From Clostridia bacterium (GTDB taxonomy: Bacteria > Bacillota > Clostridia > TANB77 > CAG-508), in the NCBI GenBank assembly GCA_900754285.1, contig CAAECB010000063.1:1-22520 (forward strand): a stretch of 22,520 nucleotides of DNA, in the 5' to 3' direction. This document shows positions 1 to 9,900 of this stretch, piece by piece. How positions within the stretch are numbered: the first letter of the stretch is position 1; every line of letters begins with the position of its first letter. A model generated the notes under the pieces. That model saw only the letters and a program-made list of their open reading frames with translations. It was not told the DNA's origin and did no database searches. Made by a program: the position numbers and the translations under genes.

Positions 1-1
1 T

Positions 2-301
2 ATATATTTAACTACATATACAAATATGAAGGCAAATGGAACTTATGTGATAATTGCGGTAAAAAATCAGGAAGAAAAAATAGAAGGGTTTTTGAGATCT
101 ATTTTGTTTAAAATTTTATATGGAAGAGAGGATTATTTGAAAAATATTATTGTTGCAGACATGGAATCTTCTGATAATACTAAGGAAATAGCTAAAAAAA
201 TGGCTAAAGATTATGACCTTCTTAAAGTTACTAGTTGGAAAGAATGTAAAGATATAATGGATAATATTGATGATTTTAACAATTCACAAAAAAATGATTA
301 A
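2..301 (+). CDS. Short glycosyltransferase-2-like protein, probably 5'-partial
   Basis: The readable protein has about 91 residues from the ATG at 26. The frame stays open to the first bases of the window and there is no ribosome binding site before that ATG, so the true start may lie upstream of the window. The opening strand-helix (TYVIIAVKNQEEKIEGFLRS) followed by IIVADMESSDNT resembles the N-terminal nucleotide-sugar half of GT-A family 2 glycosyltransferases, where the second motif would be the usual 'vvDdgStDgT'. The protein stops at about 90 residues, so the acceptor-binding half is missing. It is either a truncated relative or a small stand-alone member of that fold, and catalysis cannot be assumed. 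It runs in the same direction as pyk, but a strong promoter separates them. Confidence 0.6.
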   Translation: MYLTTYTNMKANGTYVIIAVKNQEEKIEGFLRSILFKILYGREDYLKNIIVADMESSDNTKEIAKKMAKDYDLLKVTSWKECKDIMDNIDDFNNSQKND

Positions 302-380
302 TTGATTTTTAAATTTGGTTAGTGTTGTTTAAAAATTTTTGAAAAATATTGTAAAGGGGTGAAAAAAATGTTGTAAACTG

Positions 381-410
381 TTGAAAAATAGTGTTTATAT
401 GTGATATAAT
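381..410 (+). promoter_or_regulatory. Sigma-A type promoter of pyk
   Basis: TTGAAA at 381-386, an 18-bp spacer, and TATAAT at 405-410 preceded by TG at 402-403 (extended -10). Transcription would start near 417, giving an untranslated leader of about 88 nt. The leader holds a small hairpin, ATGATA (445-450) with TATCAT (456-461). Confidence 0.75.
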
Positions 411-504
411 AGATGGCGATAATAATGGACAAGTATAAAATCTAATGATATTGGGTATCATAGAATAAAAGGATTGTCTAAAAAAGAAAGGAATTGATTA
501 AAAA

Positions 505-1938
505 ATGAAAACATTAAGAAAAACAAAAATCGTAGGAACAATAGGACCTGCAAGTGAAACAAGATTAGAAGAATTAATTAATGCAGGACTAAATGTAACA
601 AGAATCAACTATTCACATGGAAGCTGGGATGAACAATCAGAAAAAACTGAAGAAATAATCAGATTAAGAAAAGAAATGGATGTTCCAGTAGCATTATTAT
701 TAGATATGCAAGGACCAGAAATTAGAACAGGAATGTTAGTAACAGGAAAAAATGAAAAAATAAAACTAGAAGATGGACAAAAATTCACACTAGTAAATGA
801 AGATATAGTAGGAGATAAAGACAAAGTATCAGTAAGCTACAAAGGTTTATACAATGATGTAAAACCAGGTTCAAAAGTATTAATTGATGATGGAGCTATT
901 GAATTAGTAGTAGATGAAATAGTAGGAAAAGATATAGTATGTACAGTAGTACATGGAAACGGATTAGGAAGTAGAAAAACAATAAACTTACCAGGAACAG
1001 CAGTACGTTTACCAGCATTAAAAGAAAAAGATATCCAAGATTTAAAAACAGCTTGTGAACATGATTATGATTATGTTGCAATGTCATTTACAAGAAACAA
1101 AGATGATATTGATCAAGTAAGAAAAGTATTAGATGAAAATGGTGGAAAAGACATAAAAATAGTAACAAAAGTAGAAAATGTTGAAGGTTTGCAAAATATG
1201 GAAGAAATTGTAGAAAATGCAGATGTTCAAATGATTGCACGTGGAGACATGGCAACAGAAACAGACTTTACAGAACCACCAGTAGCTCAAAAGAAATTTA
1301 TCAAATTATCAAACAGAGCAAATAAACCAGCTATAACAGCAACACAAATGTTAGAATCAATGACATTTAATCCATTACCAACAAGAGCAGAAGCAAGTGA
1401 CGTAGCAAACGCTATATTTGATAGAACAAGTGCTGTAATGCTTTCTGGAGAATGTGCTATGGGTAAATATCCAGTAGAATGTGTAAAAACAATGGTTAAA
1501 ATTGCAGGAAGAGTAGAACCAGAAATAGATTACTGGAAAAGATTTAAAAATAATGATAACATCGATTTATCAGATTTCGAAACAAAAATTGCATATTCAA
1601 CATGTGTAACAGCAATGAATATGGAAGCAGATGCAATTGTATGCTATACACATTCAGGAGATTCAGCAAGAAAATTAGCTGGATTAGGAGCTGGATGCCC
1701 AATATTAGCAATTACAGATAATAGAAGAACATTCAATCAATTAGCTATTGCTTGGAATGTAACACCTATTTATGTAGAAGCTCAAGAAAATATTGATAAA
1801 ACAGTAGAAATGGGAATTGAAAAATTAAAACAAAAAGAAATATTAGAAAAAGGAGATTTAATTGTAATCTCTGGAGGAGCTAAATTATTAGAAAATGCAG
1901 AATACAGCAAAGTTGTTGGAGGAGTTGCAAGAATTTAG
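505..1938 (+). CDS. pyk: Pyruvate kinase
   Basis: Transfers phosphate from phosphoenolpyruvate to ADP in the last step of glycolysis; cytoplasmic. The 477-residue length matches the short bacterial form without the extra C-terminal PEP-utiliser-like domain of Bacillus enzymes. Visible landmarks are KTKIVGTIGPAS (6-17), RINYSHG (33-39), GPEIRTG (70-76), catalytic Lys222 and metal ligand Glu224 in TKVEN, metal ligand Asp248 in ARGD, the proton-donor Thr280 region ITATQMLESM, and TRAEASDVANAIFD. Several normally invariant neighbours differ: LDTKGPE is LDMQGPE, ARGDLGVE is ARGDMATE, and DGTDAVMLSGE is DRTSAVMLSGE. It is therefore a divergent member with the core catalytic residues intact. The start is supported by AAAGGAA at 487-493. 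The gene is monocistronic, with its own promoter and terminator. Confidence 0.95.
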   Translation: MKTLRKTKIVGTIGPASETRLEELINAGLNVTRINYSHGSWDEQSEKTEEIIRLRKEMDVPVALLLDMQGPEIRTGMLVTGKNEKIKLEDGQKFTLVNEDIVGDKDKVSVSYKGLYNDVKPGSKVLIDDGAIELVVDEIVGKDIVCTVVHGNGLGSRKTINLPGTAVRLPALKEKDIQDLKTACEHDYDYVAMSFTRNKDDIDQVRKVLDENGGKDIKIVTKVENVEGLQNMEEIVENADVQMIARGDMATETDFTEPPVAQKKFIKLSNRANKPAITATQMLESMTFNPLPTRAEASDVANAIFDRTSAVMLSGECAMGKYPVECVKTMVKIAGRVEPEIDYWKRFKNNDNIDLSDFETKIAYSTCVTAMNMEADAIVCYTHSGDSARKLAGLGAGCPILAITDNRRTFNQLAIAWNVTPIYVEAQENIDKTVEMGIEKLKQKEILEKGDLIVISGGAKLLENAEYSKVVGGVARI

Positions 1939-1958
1939 TTTTTTATATAATAACAGGA

Positions 1959-1990
1959 AAGTCCTAAGTAATTAAACTTGGGGCTTTTTT
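1959..1990 (+). terminator. Rho-independent terminator of pyk
   Basis: Stem AAGTCCTAAGT (1959-1969) with ACTTGGGGCTT (1976-1986), closed by G-U pairs where needed, six-base loop, and a T tract at 1985-1990. Confidence 0.8.
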
Positions 1991-2000
1991 AAGCTGTTGT

Positions 2001-2107
2001 TTTTGGAGACGAAGGTTGATGTTTTTGGGGATGGAGCAAGAAAAACATCTGCCTTCGGTAGTGTTTTTTTGCTCCGTCCCCAAAAACATCAACCTTCGTC
2101 TCCAAAA
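2001..2107. repeat. 107-bp near-perfect long hairpin
   Basis: The left arm (2001-2047) and right arm (2062-2107) are reverse complements over about 46 bp, with one T/C difference (a G-U pair in RNA) and one single-base bulge. The 14-nt apex holds its own mini-stem, CTGCC-TTC-GGTAG (2049-2061). It is richer in G+C than the flanking DNA. There is no T tract after it, so it is not a standard terminator, and pyk already has one ten bases upstream. No target-site duplication is evident. A MITE-like or REP-like repeat is the simplest reading, but other copies would be needed to show this. Confidence 0.85.
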
Positions 2108-2129
2108 TTAATCTTAAAAATCCAAAAAA

Positions 2130-2182
2130 CTATTTACAAAAAATGGAAATTATATTATAATACTTCCATAAATTGTAAATAG
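2130..2182. promoter_or_regulatory. Promoter of the surface operon inside a 53-bp dyad
   Basis: The promoter is TTTACA (2133-2138), a 17-bp spacer, and TATAAT (2156-2161). It sits within an interrupted palindrome: CTATTTACAA (2130-2139) pairs with TTGTAAATAG (2173-2182), and inside these ATGGAA pairs with TTCCAT. The left arm covers the -35 box, and the right arm ends where the Shine-Dalgarno AGAAGGGGGA begins (2181-2190). Transcription would start near 2168, so only the right arm would be in RNA. This points to a protein-binding operator or a repeat remnant rather than an RNA hairpin. Confidence 0.65.
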
Positions 2183-2196
2183 AAGGGGGAATTATT

Positions 2197-3189
2197 ATGA
2201 GCAAAAAAATCATTGGCGTGGCAGCAATAGTAATGTTTCTAATATTTACGCCAATAGCTGTTCTAGCAACAGATACGAAAGAAGAGCAAACACAAACGCA
2301 AATGCAAATAATAAAAACAGAGGAGGAAAAATACATAATATATGTAAAAGACTTACAAAAAGAAGAATTTAACTATGCCATAGCAAATACACCAACGGCA
2401 AAGGAAATGGAGCTAAAATATATACATTCATCAAAAGATGATGAACAAAATAGTGTAATTGTTATTGACAAAAATGTATATAATGTAAAGCAAAATGAAA
2501 AAGCATATTTATGGATAAAACAAGGAGAAAGAGAAATTATTACTGGAAAGGAGATTGATTTTAGTCAAAGTTTTGAGAAAAGCAAAATAGAAGAAGTGGA
2601 AAACACAGGCAAAAGAATAAAAACTGAAATAATTTCTAATTTAGTACAAGAAGAAAGAACAGGTGAAAATGGAGTAAAAATCACGGTTAAAGTTGGTGGT
2701 ATAAAAATAAAAGATAATCAAAATGCAAGATACTTTTATCAAATAATGCCAGCAACAAATGAATATGGAACATTAGTTGAACTTGCAGGAAAAATCAAAA
2801 ATGAATATAGTCAAATGGATATGTATGAAAAAATAAATGTAGCAAAAGAATTTTATAATAAATATAGTAATTTAATATCAAAAGCAAATTGGAATTTAGT
2901 CGAAGAAATGCAAATAAGACAGCCAAAAGAAGCAAAAAATGATTCAAAATATGTAGTTTTTATCAAAAAAGTAGAAGGAAATCAAATAACATTAGATTCA
3001 AAATTTTTAATATCCAAAGAAACAGAAACACCAACATATGAAAGAGAGCAAAAAATAATAGAAGAAACAACAAAATTACCTATAACAAGTGACAGTATAT
3101 TATTAATAGTAGCATTAGGAATTATAATATTAATGATGATTTTTGTATTTATTAAAATGAGGAAAACGAAAAATGAAGCGGACAGATGA
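2197..3189 (+). CDS. Sortase-anchored surface protein with LPITS motif
   Basis: 330 residues, not recognised outside its ends. Residues 1-24 form a signal peptide (Lys-Lys, hydrophobic core, VLA cleavage site before Thr25). The central part (25-290) is charged and Lys/Glu-rich with no domain I can name. The C-terminus has a complete sorting-signal layout: LPITS at 294-298, a hydrophobic stretch of about 20 residues, and a basic tail (KMRKTK). The fifth motif residue is Ser rather than the usual Gly. The start is fixed by AGAAGGGGGA at 2181-2190. The stop overlaps the sortase start (ATGA), so the two are translationally coupled, and this protein is the obvious substrate of that sortase. It may anchor, or serve as a base for, the giant protein encoded third in the operon. 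Confidence 0.8.
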   Translation: MSKKIIGVAAIVMFLIFTPIAVLATDTKEEQTQTQMQIIKTEEEKYIIYVKDLQKEEFNYAIANTPTAKEMELKYIHSSKDDEQNSVIVIDKNVYNVKQNEKAYLWIKQGEREIITGKEIDFSQSFEKSKIEEVENTGKRIKTEIISNLVQEERTGENGVKITVKVGGIKIKDNQNARYFYQIMPATNEYGTLVELAGKIKNEYSQMDMYEKINVAKEFYNKYSNLISKANWNLVEEMQIRQPKEAKNDSKYVVFIKKVEGNQITLDSKFLISKETETPTYEREQKIIEETTKLPITSDSILLIVALGIIILMMIFVFIKMRKTKNEADR

Positions 3190-3920
3190 AAGAAAATATA
3201 TATGAAATAATAAAACACAACATATATAAAATAATGAAACAAGAGGATGCAAGAGTAAAAAAACAAAAGAGTTATAGAATAGTGTTTGTAATATTACATA
3301 TTATAGCAATTATTTTATTATGTTGCATAGTGTATAAGTATGGAGGAAGGCAATTAAATGAAATAAAAAATAAAGGAGTAATAGAAACATTTTCAAAAAT
3401 AACTCCAGAAGAAACAAATGAAACAGAAGGAAATATTACACAAACACAAGAACAAGAAAATACAAAAATCAAAATAGATGGATATGATGTTATTGGAATA
3501 ATAAATATTCCAAAAATAAAAATGGAATATCCAATAATAGATGTAAATCAAATAGATACAAAAGAAAAAGGAACTGAAAAGATATCTCCAGAAAAAATGA
3601 AAGAACCTATGAAAGTATCAATAGTGAAATACTGGGGACAAAATGTAAATGATTTTGGAAATTTGTCAATAGCTGGGCATAACAATTATGATGGAACAAT
3701 GTTTGGCAAGACAAAAAAGTTAGAAATAGGGGATAATATAGAATTAACGGATTTGAAAAAACAAACAATAAATTATCAGATTTACAATAAATTTATAACA
3801 AATCCAAATGATGTGAGCATATTAAAAACAGAAGATGACTCAATAAGAGAGATTACTTTAATAACATGTACAAATGGAAACAAGGAAAGACTTATATTAA
3901 AAGCACGAGAAATAAAATAA
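3186..3920 (+). CDS. Sortase, class D-like
   Basis: A membrane-bound cysteine transpeptidase that cleaves LPxT-type motifs and joins the substrate to cell wall or to another protein. Of 244 residues, about 31-50 form an N-terminal transmembrane anchor, followed by a charged linker and a sortase beta-barrel from about residue 98 (VIGIINIPKIKMEYPI). The catalytic triad is visible: His165 in SIAGHN, Cys228 in TLITCTNG and Arg235 in ERLIL. The Cys-to-Arg distance is only seven residues, shorter than in class A enzymes. The overall pattern (GHN..MFGK..KLEIGD) is closest to clostridial class D or B sortases, and I cannot settle the class by eye. The gene overlaps the LPITS protein by 4 bp and is followed after 45 bp by the giant surface protein. 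Confidence 0.9.
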   Translation: MKENIYEIIKHNIYKIMKQEDARVKKQKSYRIVFVILHIIAIILLCCIVYKYGGRQLNEIKNKGVIETFSKITPEETNETEGNITQTQEQENTKIKIDGYDVIGIINIPKIKMEYPIIDVNQIDTKEKGTEKISPEKMKEPMKVSIVKYWGQNVNDFGNLSIAGHNNYDGTMFGKTKKLEIGDNIELTDLKKQTINYQIYNKFITNPNDVSILKTEDDSIREITLITCTNGNKERLILKAREIK

Positions 3921-3965
3921 AAAGAAACTGCAAATGTTAATAAAAAAAGATAGGGGGAACAATAG

Positions 3966-6900
3966 ATGTCAGGAAAACTGAACATGAAGAGCATAATAGC
4001 AATAGCAGCTGTAACTATATTAACAGCAATTGCTATAACTGGTACAGTTGTGTTCTTAAAAGATAAGGGAACATCAGAAGCAACAGAAATAGCATCAGAA
4101 AATGGAGTAAATGGTTCAGGAACTGAAACAATAAATGTACAAGAAAATGGAGTAAAAGAAGAAAAACAAGAACAAAATGGAGAAAATAATCAAATATTAA
4201 CAACAGATGGAATAGCAAATAATGAAAACAATTCAGGAACACAACAAAATGCCAATCAACAAAATGCAAATTTACAAACAAACAATAACGCAAATTTATC
4301 AACTAATAGTAATAGTACATCAGGAACAAATTATGCAAACAATACACAAACAAATAATGCACAAAGAAATACAACACAAGGAAATTCACAACAAAACAAT
4401 ATGCAAGGACAACAAACAGGAAATCAAAACAGCAATAATCAAGGAAACAACAATTCACAAGGAACAGACAATATAGAAGGCTCAACAATAAGGAGAGTAA
4501 CAGAAGGAGAACTTGTACAAGTAACAGATGACAGAGTGGTAAGATGGACACCAATAAATATAGAAGCAGAAAATGCCTCAGCAAGAATAACAGGAGAAAA
4601 TAACAGAGATATAGAAATAAACAAAACAGCAATAAGCAAAACAGGAACAAATCTAGTAAGGATAGGAGAAGAAATAACATACAATTTACAAGTAAAAAAT
4701 AATGGAAAAGAAGATTACAAAAATATAGAGATTGCTGACAATATACCAGAAAATACAACTTATGTAGAAACACAAGACAATTCATTAAAAATAAAAGAAA
4801 ATGATAAAGTTATAGGGTTAAAATGGTATATAGATATAAAATCAGAAGAAACAGTAGGTATACAATTTACTGTAAAAGTAAATGAAAATATAACAGGGAC
4901 AATTTTAAATATGGCAATAGCAAATGGAACACCATCAGAAGAAGTAAAAACAGCAATTATAGAACAAGAAAAAACAAGTATTGTATCTAGAGAATTTAAT
5001 GAAAACTGGAAAACAATACAAGAGCCAGCAAAAATAAATGATAGGATTACATACACAATAACAGTAAAAAATACAGGAGATATAGATGGAAAAACTACAG
5101 TAAAAGATATAGATTTAAAAGAAATATTAGCAGATGGAAAAGCTGAAATGGTGGGAGATGTATCTATATTAAAAGATGAAGAAATAGTTTCAAAAGATAA
5201 GAATGCTGAAGATTTAATAAATGGAATAAAAGAGATAGAAGTATCAGCACATGGAGAGGCAAAAGTAATATTTACAATTAAAATAAATAAAATACAAGGA
5301 GAAATTAAAAACATAGCTCTTATAGGTAATGACGAAGAAAAACCAACAGATCCAGATATTACAGATACAGTAAATATTACAGGTATAAAAACAAACACAC
5401 CTGAAGATAAAGTAAAAGAAAAAGAAATTATAACATATACAATAAAATTATCAAATTCAGGAAACAAGCCAGGAGAGGCAATAGTAAAAGACAAAATATC
5501 TGAATATACAACATTAGTAGAAAAATCAATAAAAATTAATGATAAAGAAACAGAATACACACAAACAGATTTAGAAAAAGGCATAACTGTAACTGTACCA
5601 GCTGGAGAAAATACGGCAACGTTAAGTTTTACGGTCAAAGTAAAACCATTAGAAAAAGAAAAAGTAGAAGTAAAAAATATAGCAATAATAGATGATAAAG
5701 AAACAAATGAAGTTACAAACGAAGCAGAAAAAGAAAAAATATCATTAACAGTAAATAAAACATGGTTAGATAATTTAATACAAGCACAGAAAAGACCAGA
5801 AAAAATCAAATTTATATTAACTAAAAATGGAGAAATAACAGAAACAGAAAAAGAAGTAAGGTCAGCAGATATATCAGATAAATCCCAAGAAATAGTTTTT
5901 GAAAACTTAAATAAATATGATGCAAAAGGAAATCCACTAAAATATGGAATAGAAGAAACAGGACTTAATGAATTTTATAAATCAAATATAACTAGTCAAG
6001 AAGCAGATGAACAAGGAAACGAAAAAGTAGAAATAGAAAACAAATTTACAATCCCAGAAGATAATGAAACACAAATAACAGTTACAAAAATATGGGAAGA
6101 TGATGACAACAAAGCACAAAAACGTTCAGAAAAAGTAAAATTAAAAGTAACAGGAGAAAACACTGTTGCAGAAGCGGAATTATCAACAGAAAATTCAAAA
6201 ACAGATGATGAAAACACATGGACAAAAGTTTTAAAATTGCCAAAATACAATCAAGATGGTCAAGAAATAAAATATACAGCTACAGAAGAAGATGTACCAA
6301 GATTTTATGAAAAAACAGAAAATGATTTGACTGTAATAAATAAATTTGTTGGTTCATCAGAAACAGTCTCAATAAAAATCAATAAGAAATGGAATGATAA
6401 TGAAAAACAAAAATCACATAGACCAGATGAAATTACATTTACAATAAGTGATGGTAAAAACTTTAATCAAGATGTAATATTAGGAAATGAAGATAATGCA
6501 ACTACAACAATTAATGATTTACCAAAATATGATGAAAATGCAGATGAAATAAAATATATAGTAACAGAAAAAAGAACAGGACTAAAATTCTATACAACAG
6601 AATCATCAGAAAATGTAGATGGAAACATTATAGAATTCAATTTTGAAAATACATTTGAAATTCCAGAAGATGAAAAAGAAACAGAAATAACATTGATAAA
6701 AAAATGGGAAGATAATAAAAATAAAGCAGAAAAAAGGCCAGAAAATGTGATATTTGAAATATCAGGAACGCCAAGCCCAAGAGCTACAGTACCAAATCAA
6801 ACAATAACTGGAGATTCAAAAGCAGAAGAATGGAAAAAAACAATCAAAGTAGAAAAATATAATGATGATGGAGAGCTAATAAACTATTTTGCTACAGAGC

Positions 6901-9900
6901 CACAAACAAATTCAGGATTCTATAAAAATATAGACACAAATCCACAAGATTTAATAATAACAAACAAATTTGAAGTACCAGAAACAAAAATAAATTTAAC
7001 AATAAACAAGAATTGGGAAGATAATCAAATTCAATCACAAAGAAGACCAGAAAAACTTACATTCCAATTAATAGCGAATAAAAAAGAAGTAAAAGATGCA
7101 GTTCAAATAGTGGATGCTGAAAGAGAAGGAAATACACAAAAAATAGAATTCACAGGATTGAAAAAATATGACGAAAATGGAGATTTAATAAATTATGACA
7201 TCAAAGAATTAAAAAATACAGAATTTTATAAATCATATAAAAACGAGCCTGTTAGAAAAGATGATGGAAACATAACAATTGATGTAACAAACAAATTTGA
7301 ATTACCAAATAATAACAAAACAAAACTAGTAGCAACAAAAATTTGGGATGACACACAAGCACAAGAAAAAAATCGTCAAGATGTAGAATTTAAAATAAAA
7401 GGAACCAGAACAGATGGAAAAAGTGCAATATCTAAAAATGTAATAATAAAAAAACCAGCTATAATTGGAGACATTAAAAATAAGTGGACTAAAGAAATAG
7501 AAGTGCAAAAATATGATGATAATGGTCAAGAAATTAAATATTCAGCAAGAGAAACAACAGTACCAAAATTCTATCAAGTAATATATGATGAAAATACACC
7601 ATTAACAATAACCAACAAATTTATAGGTTCACAAGAAACAATAGTATTAAAAGTAAAAAAACACTGGGATGACAATAAAAATAAAGCAGCAAAAAGACCT
7701 ACAAGAATAACATTACAATTAAATAAAAATGGCGAAAAATTAATAGACATAGTATTAACAACAGACACATGGGAAACAGAAATAACAAACTTATTAAAAT
7801 ATGACGAAAATGGAGACGAAATAACTTACACTGTAGAAGAAATAGGCTCTACAGATAAAAATTGGAAATTCTATGAACAAGACAAAACTAAAACAATACA
7901 ACCGACAAAAGAAAATGGATATACAGCAGAAATAACAAACAAATTTGTAAAACCAACAGATACTAAAAATATAGAAATCAGCAAAAAATGGAATGACAAT
8001 AAAGAAAATCATCAAGATATAGAAGCAAAAATAATAGGAAAAGTAGGAGAAGAAATAGTAGAAACTAATGTTCCAAATCAAACATTAAACGAAGAAAATA
8101 AATTTAAGAAAACAGTAGAAGTACCTGTATATGATGAAAATGCAGACGAAATAACATACTCAATAGAAGAAGCAAATATTCCTGATGGATATATAGTAAC
8201 ATATAATGGATTAGAAATAGTAAATACATTACCATCAATTAATATAACAAAAACAGTAATAAGTGTAAATGGAAATCCAGTTGCATCAGGAGCAATTCCA
8301 GAAGTCAAAGAAGGAGATGTAGTAGGATATAAAATAATAGTTACAAACACATCAAATATCCCATTAACAAATGTACAGGTTACAGATAATAGAAAAATAA
8401 GTTTTACAAATGACGGTATAACAAATTTTACAAATAATGTTGGAACCATAAGTACACTAGGAAAAGCAGGTACAGAAACAGCAACAGCAGAATTTACAGT
8501 ATATTATAAAATTACCTCAGAAGATACAAAAGTTGGAGGAAAAGAAATTATAAATATTGCTACAGCTGAAGCACATTATACAGATAGCAATAATAATGAT
8601 AAAACTTTAAAAGTAGAAGATAATGCTAAAGTTACAGCAAAAGCAAAAGTCGAATTTACTGTTACAAAAACAAGTAAAATAACAAAAGCAACTGGAAATA
8701 CTCATAAAGAAGTTGCAGAATATGGCGATACAATCAAATATGTTATAACTGTAACAAATATTGGAAATGCAAATGGTACTACAGTTGTAAAAGACAAAGT
8801 ACCAGAAAATACAACACTACTTACTACAGGAACAAATTTAACATCAGCAGAACTAAATGAATTAAAATCAAATAATGGATTAGCTAAAACATTAGAAATT
8901 TCAGCGGGAAATAGTAAAACAGTTGAATTTACTGTAAAAGTAACAGGAAAACCAGGGAAAAAAATAGCAAATTCGGCAACATATAAAACAACAGAAAATG
9001 AAGAAAAAACAGTAAAAGACCCAAAAGAGTATCAAATTGAAAAACAAGTAAAATTAATTAAAAACTCAGAAACAATAAAAACAACTAATAGTAATATAGT
9101 TTTAGTAATAGATGTATCTGGAAGTATGAAAGAAAACGGACGTTTAACAAATGCTAAAACAGCAGCCAAAAACTTAATAGATGGAGTAGACTTTGAATCT
9201 GGTGGTCAGGTAGGCATAATAACATTTAGTAGTGGAGGAAAAAATCAAAATCAAGATAATGCAAAACAAATAGGTACAGCTACAAATAAGACAAAAGCAA
9301 CAACACTAAAAGGTAAAGTAGATAGTTTAACTGCAAATGGTGGAACACGTATAGGTGATGGTTTAGTTAAAGCTAAAACAATGATAGAAACAATGGCTAA
9401 AAATAAGCCTTCTAATAAAAACATAGTAATAGTTTTAAGTGATGGAGCATTTAATGTAAATGTTACTTATGATAGATATGGAAAACTAATTTATGGTGAT
9501 GATTTATTAAAAACTGGAGGAGAAAAGGTAAGTAATGTTACATCAAAAGCTAATTTACTAAAAGGAAGTACTTGTAAGCCAACAATATACACTATTGCTA
9601 TATTAGGCCAAAATGAGACCACAGGCAATACAAAAATAATGACAGAAATAATACCTTCTTCAACTAAAAATTACATTAAAGCTACAGATGGATATGATAG
9701 TATAATAGGAGCATTCAAAAAAGTAGAGTCAGAAATTACAGGGGAAACAAGCAAACAGGTTCTTTCTACAAATGGAAAAGTTGAACTGGAAAATATAAAA
9801 TCAGGTTCTGAAATTATTATTAAAGTAAATGGATCTCCTATTACAGATATTAATTCTCACATTATTATTTCTGCTGGCAAAACTTATGTTGATTTAACTT

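Noticed and set aside
352..376. Strong Shine-Dalgarno-like AAAGGGGTG followed by ATG before pyk
   Set aside because: The ATG is followed by TTG then TAA, so no peptide is encoded, and it lies upstream of the pyk promoter.
2001..2107. Long hairpin as the pyk terminator
   Set aside because: A proper terminator with T tract is already present at 1959-1990, and the long hairpin has no T tract.
1997..2182. 61-codon open frame running through the long hairpin
   Set aside because: The start has no RBS, and the reading simply traverses both arms of the inverted repeat and the downstream promoter.
4222..4476. Plus-strand open frame within the Asn/Gln-rich spacer
   Set aside because: Frame-shifted reading of the A/C-rich spacer giving a repetitive Gln/Thr/Ile/Lys product, without an RBS.
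4760..5809. Long open frame (349 codons) on the minus strand inside the giant surface gene
   Set aside because: It is antisense to well-defined DUF11 domains. The coding strand is so poor in T that stops are rare on the other strand; there is no RBS and the product is low-complexity Ser/Phe/Ile.
5739..8238. CRISPR-like or tandem DNA repeat array
   Set aside because: The periodicity is at protein level (CnaB modules of about 100 residues); the DNA repeats are diverged and uneven, with no conserved short repeats and spacers.
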